This document shows positions 5,748-7,402 of a stretch of DNA of 7,402 bases, one piece after another (positions within the stretch are counted from its first letter, which is position 1; each line of letters opens with the position of its first letter). Source of the stretch: an uncultured Actinomycetes bacterium (GTDB taxonomy: Bacteria; Actinomycetota; Thermoleophilia; Miltoncostaeales; Miltoncostaeaceae); the NCBI GenBank assembly GCA_937862675.1, contig CALMEC010000121.1:1-7402 (forward strand), in the 5' to 3' direction. The position numbers and the translations under genes are program-made. The notes below the pieces were generated by a model. That model did no database searches, was not told where the DNA came from, and saw nothing but the letters and a program-made list of their open reading frames with translations.

Positions 5748-5787
5748 TGTTCGCGGGCCTTTCTGAAGGGGTCGGGGCCACTCCGGC

Positions 5788-6624
5788 TCATGATGCGGGG
5801 TTCTCTGCCAGGTAGTCGGCGAGGGCCTCGCGCCAGTCACGCAGGCGCGGCGAGTCCTCCTTGGTGACGCGCAGGATCGACACCGCCGGCCGGGGCGCGG
5901 GCCGCCCGAACTCGGCGGTGGTCACATCGCGCACGGCACAGTCGATGCCGTCGCGGGCGTAGATCTCACGGGCGAAGTCCGCCCAGGTCACCCGTCCGCC
6001 CCCGGCCGTGTGGTAGATGCCGGGCGGACGGTCGAGCAGGTCGATCAGTGCGGGGGCAAGGTCCCGGGTCCACGTGGGCGAGCCCACCTGGTCGGCCACC
6101 ACGGTCACCTCGTCGCGCTCACGCCCGAGACGGCGCATGGTGTCGACGAAGTTCGGGCCGCCGGCTCCGTAGAGCCATGCGGTGCGGGCGATGCGGACGC
6201 CCTCCGGATGGACGTCACGCGCCGCGGCCTCACCTGCCTCCTTGGTGCGCCCGTACACGCCGACGGGCCCGACGGGGTCGTCCTCCGCATACCCGTCGTC
6301 CTGCGTCCCGGCGAAGACGTAGTCCGTGGAGACGCAGACGACCGCCGCGCCGATGGCCGCAGCCGCGGCGGCCACGTTGCGCGTGCCGTCGGCGTTGACC
6401 GCGTACGCGGCGTCCTCGTTCTCCTCGGCGCCGTCGACGTTCGTCCAGGCGGCGAGATGGAAGATCGCGTCGGGCCGCTCGGCGGCCATCCGCATGCCGA
6501 TGGCCACGGGATCGGTGATGTCGACCTCGATGTCGACGGGTACGACGTCGTGTCCGCGTTCCCGGAGAAGCGGGACCAGGTCCTGTCCCAGCATGCCGGC
6601 CGCGCCGGTGACGAGCACCTTCAT
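5788..6624 (-). CDS. rfbD: dTDP-4-dehydrorhamnose reductase
   Basis: The last step of the pathway: NAD(P)H-dependent reduction of dTDP-4-keto-L-rhamnose to dTDP-L-rhamnose. The 278-residue product is slightly shorter than the roughly 300 of enterobacterial RmlD, within the actinobacterial range. Seen: cofactor loop GAAGMLG (7-13), HLAAWTNVDGAE (56-67), NADGTRNVA (77-85), catalytic STDYVFAG (99-106) and YGRTK (124-128; Tyr124, Lys128), TAWLYG (148-153), GSPTWTRDLA (181-190) and RPAPRPAVSIL (241-251) near the substrate-binding C-terminus. The ATG at 6624 overlaps the rfbC stop as ATGA and lacks a separate Shine-Dalgarno, implying translational coupling. The frame is open further upstream, but that extension lies out of frame over rfbC and is unlike the family. 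Some actinobacteria fuse epimerase and reductase; here they are separate. Confidence 0.96.
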   Translation of the reverse strand: MKVLVTGAAGMLGQDLVPLLRERGHDVVPVDIEVDITDPVAIGMRMAAERPDAIFHLAAWTNVDGAEENEDAAYAVNADGTRNVAAAAAAIGAAVVCVSTDYVFAGTQDDGYAEDDPVGPVGVYGRTKEAGEAAARDVHPEGVRIARTAWLYGAGGPNFVDTMRRLGRERDEVTVVADQVGSPTWTRDLAPALIDLLDRPPGIYHTAGGGRVTWADFAREIYARDGIDCAVRDVTTAEFGRPAPRPAVSILRVTKEDSPRLRDWREALADYLAENPAS

Positions 6625-7178
6625 GCCGTGAACGTGAAGGGGAGCCCGTCCGCGACGTCCCGCAGGTTCGGCGCCGCCTGATCCCGTGCCGAGAGAAGGA
6701 TCTCGACGTCCGGCCACTGGATGCCGACATCCGGGTCGTTGACCGAGATCTCGCGCTCCAGCGCCGGGTCGTAGTAACCCGAGCACTTGTAGGCGACGTC
6801 GGCGATCTCGCTGACGACGCAGTACCCGTGGGCGAAGCCGACCGGCACGTAGACCATGCGCCCGGTCACGTCGTCCAGGTCGATGGCCTCCCACTGCCCG
6901 TATGTGGGCGAGTTGCGGCGGATGTCGACCACGACGTCGACGACGTGTCCGCGCACGCAGCGCACCAGCTTCGCCTGCCCCGGAGGGAGGGCGAAGTGCA
7001 TGCCGCGCAGCACGCCGCGCCCGGATCGGGCGTGGTTGTCCTGGACCCAGTGCTCGTCGATGCCCAGCTCGCGGAGGGCGTCCTCCCGGAAGCTCTCCAG
7101 GAAGAAGCCGCGCTCGTCGCCGTGGACGACGGGGTCGACCACCACCAGGCCGGGAAGGCGCGATTCGACGCGCTTCAT
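6621..7178 (-). CDS. rfbC: dTDP-4-dehydrorhamnose 3,5-epimerase
   Basis: This enzyme epimerises C3 and C5 of dTDP-4-keto-6-deoxyglucose to the L-rhamno form, between RfbB and RfbD in the pathway. The 185 residues match the usual cupin-fold RmlC. Motifs seen: HGDERGFFLESF (19-30), QDNHARS (46-52), VLRGMHF (56-62) with the conserved catalytic-base His61, AKLVRCVRG (69-77), VYVPVGFAHGY (109-119), AYKCSGYYDP (129-138) with the Tyr pair 135/136, and D-P-D-x-G-I-x-W-P (148-156). The ATG at 7178 overlaps the rfbA stop (ATGA), and its own stop overlaps rfbD in the same way. No independent Shine-Dalgarno is evident, so translation is probably coupled along the rfbA-rfbC-rfbD chain. Reads as a complete, functional gene. 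Confidence 0.97.
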   Translation of the reverse strand: MKRVESRLPGLVVVDPVVHGDERGFFLESFREDALRELGIDEHWVQDNHARSGRGVLRGMHFALPPGQAKLVRCVRGHVVDVVVDIRRNSPTYGQWEAIDLDDVTGRMVYVPVGFAHGYCVVSEIADVAYKCSGYYDPALEREISVNDPDVGIQWPDVEILLSARDQAAPNLRDVADGLPFTFTA

Positions 7179-7402
7179 ACGAGCCCGATCGTGGAGGAGT
7201 CACCCAGGACGAAGCGGTACGCCCGCGGCTTCTCGTCCGTCCGGCAGATCGTGACGCCCCGGCCGATGAGGCTGCTCTCGACGCGCGCGTCGAGGTCCCG
7301 CACGGTGGAGCCCTCCAGGATGATGGAATGCTCGATCTCGGCCTTGACGACGGTACAGTCGTGGGAAACGGCACTGTAGGGACCGATGTAGGCGTCCTCG
7401 AT
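7175..7402 (-). CDS. rfbA: Glucose-1-phosphate thymidylyltransferase, long form, C-terminal part only
   Basis: The last 75 codons are present; the start lies right of the window. RfbA (RmlA) makes dTDP-glucose from glucose-1-phosphate and dTTP, the first and usually feedback-controlled step. The visible part is not the short catalytic domain end of enterobacterial RmlA. It contains left-handed beta-helix hexapeptide repeats: IEDAYIGPYSAVSHDC, then AEIEHSIILEGSTV and ARVESSLIGRGVTIC, ending KPRAYRFVLGDSSTIGLV. This matches the approximately 355-residue StrD-like/long RmlA form of actinobacteria and archaea. The TGA (7175..7177) overlaps the rfbC ATG. Assignment relies on this C-terminal signature plus the rfbC-rfbD-rfbB context; the catalytic domain cannot be inspected. 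Confidence 0.9.
   Translation of the reverse strand: MEDAYIGPYSAVSHDCTVVKAEIEHSIILEGSTVRDLDARVESSLIGRGVTICRTDEKPRAYRFVLGDSSTIGLV

Noticed and set aside
5788..7374. 528-codon version of rfbD starting upstream
   Set aside because: The first 250 codons are an out-of-frame reading of rfbC and rfbA. RmlD homology starts exactly at MKVLVTGAAG (6624).

Overview
The window is about 70% GC, strongly GC-biased at third codon positions, and every convincing gene lies on the minus strand. GTG starts, 4-base ATGA stop/start overlaps, a long-form RmlA and a deazaflavin (F420)-type oxidoreductase all point to an actinobacterium. Microbacteriaceae (Microbacterium-like) is my best guess, but I could not test it. 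No RNA gene, CRISPR array, transposase or phage gene was seen.

Reading in the direction of transcription (right to left), the right third is a dTDP-L-rhamnose operon: rfbA (3' end only, running off the right edge), rfbC, rfbD and rfbB. The first three are joined by ATGA overlaps; rfbB follows after 40 bases. Together they convert glucose-1-phosphate and dTTP to dTDP-L-rhamnose, a precursor for cell-wall or surface polysaccharide.

The middle holds a small deazaflavin-dependent nitroreductase-family gene (4044..4502). It is preceded by a 56-codon leader ORF with a strong Shine-Dalgarno sequence that overlaps it by ATGA. A 343-base intergenic region (3701..4043) follows, holding a pair of near-identical 35-bp REP-like palindromes and, at its left end, a TetR promoter/operator.

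The left half is an efflux module: a TetR-family repressor (3107..3700), an ABC exporter half-transporter with a degenerate ATPase site (1273..3006), and its partner half-transporter overlapping by ATGA. The TetR operator sits between plausible -35 and -10 boxes, and the mRNA looks leaderless.

The partner ABC gene is broken. Recognisable ABC sequence stops near base 146, before TM6 and the whole ATPase domain. From there to base 1 the DNA encodes, in another frame and at clearly lower GC (about 62%), a piece of a Bug/TctC-type tripartite tricarboxylate transporter solute-binding protein. This is a junction between unrelated sequences, either a real rearrangement or, quite possibly, a chimeric assembly. 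It is the most notable anomaly here. I found no convincing undescribed multi-gene system.
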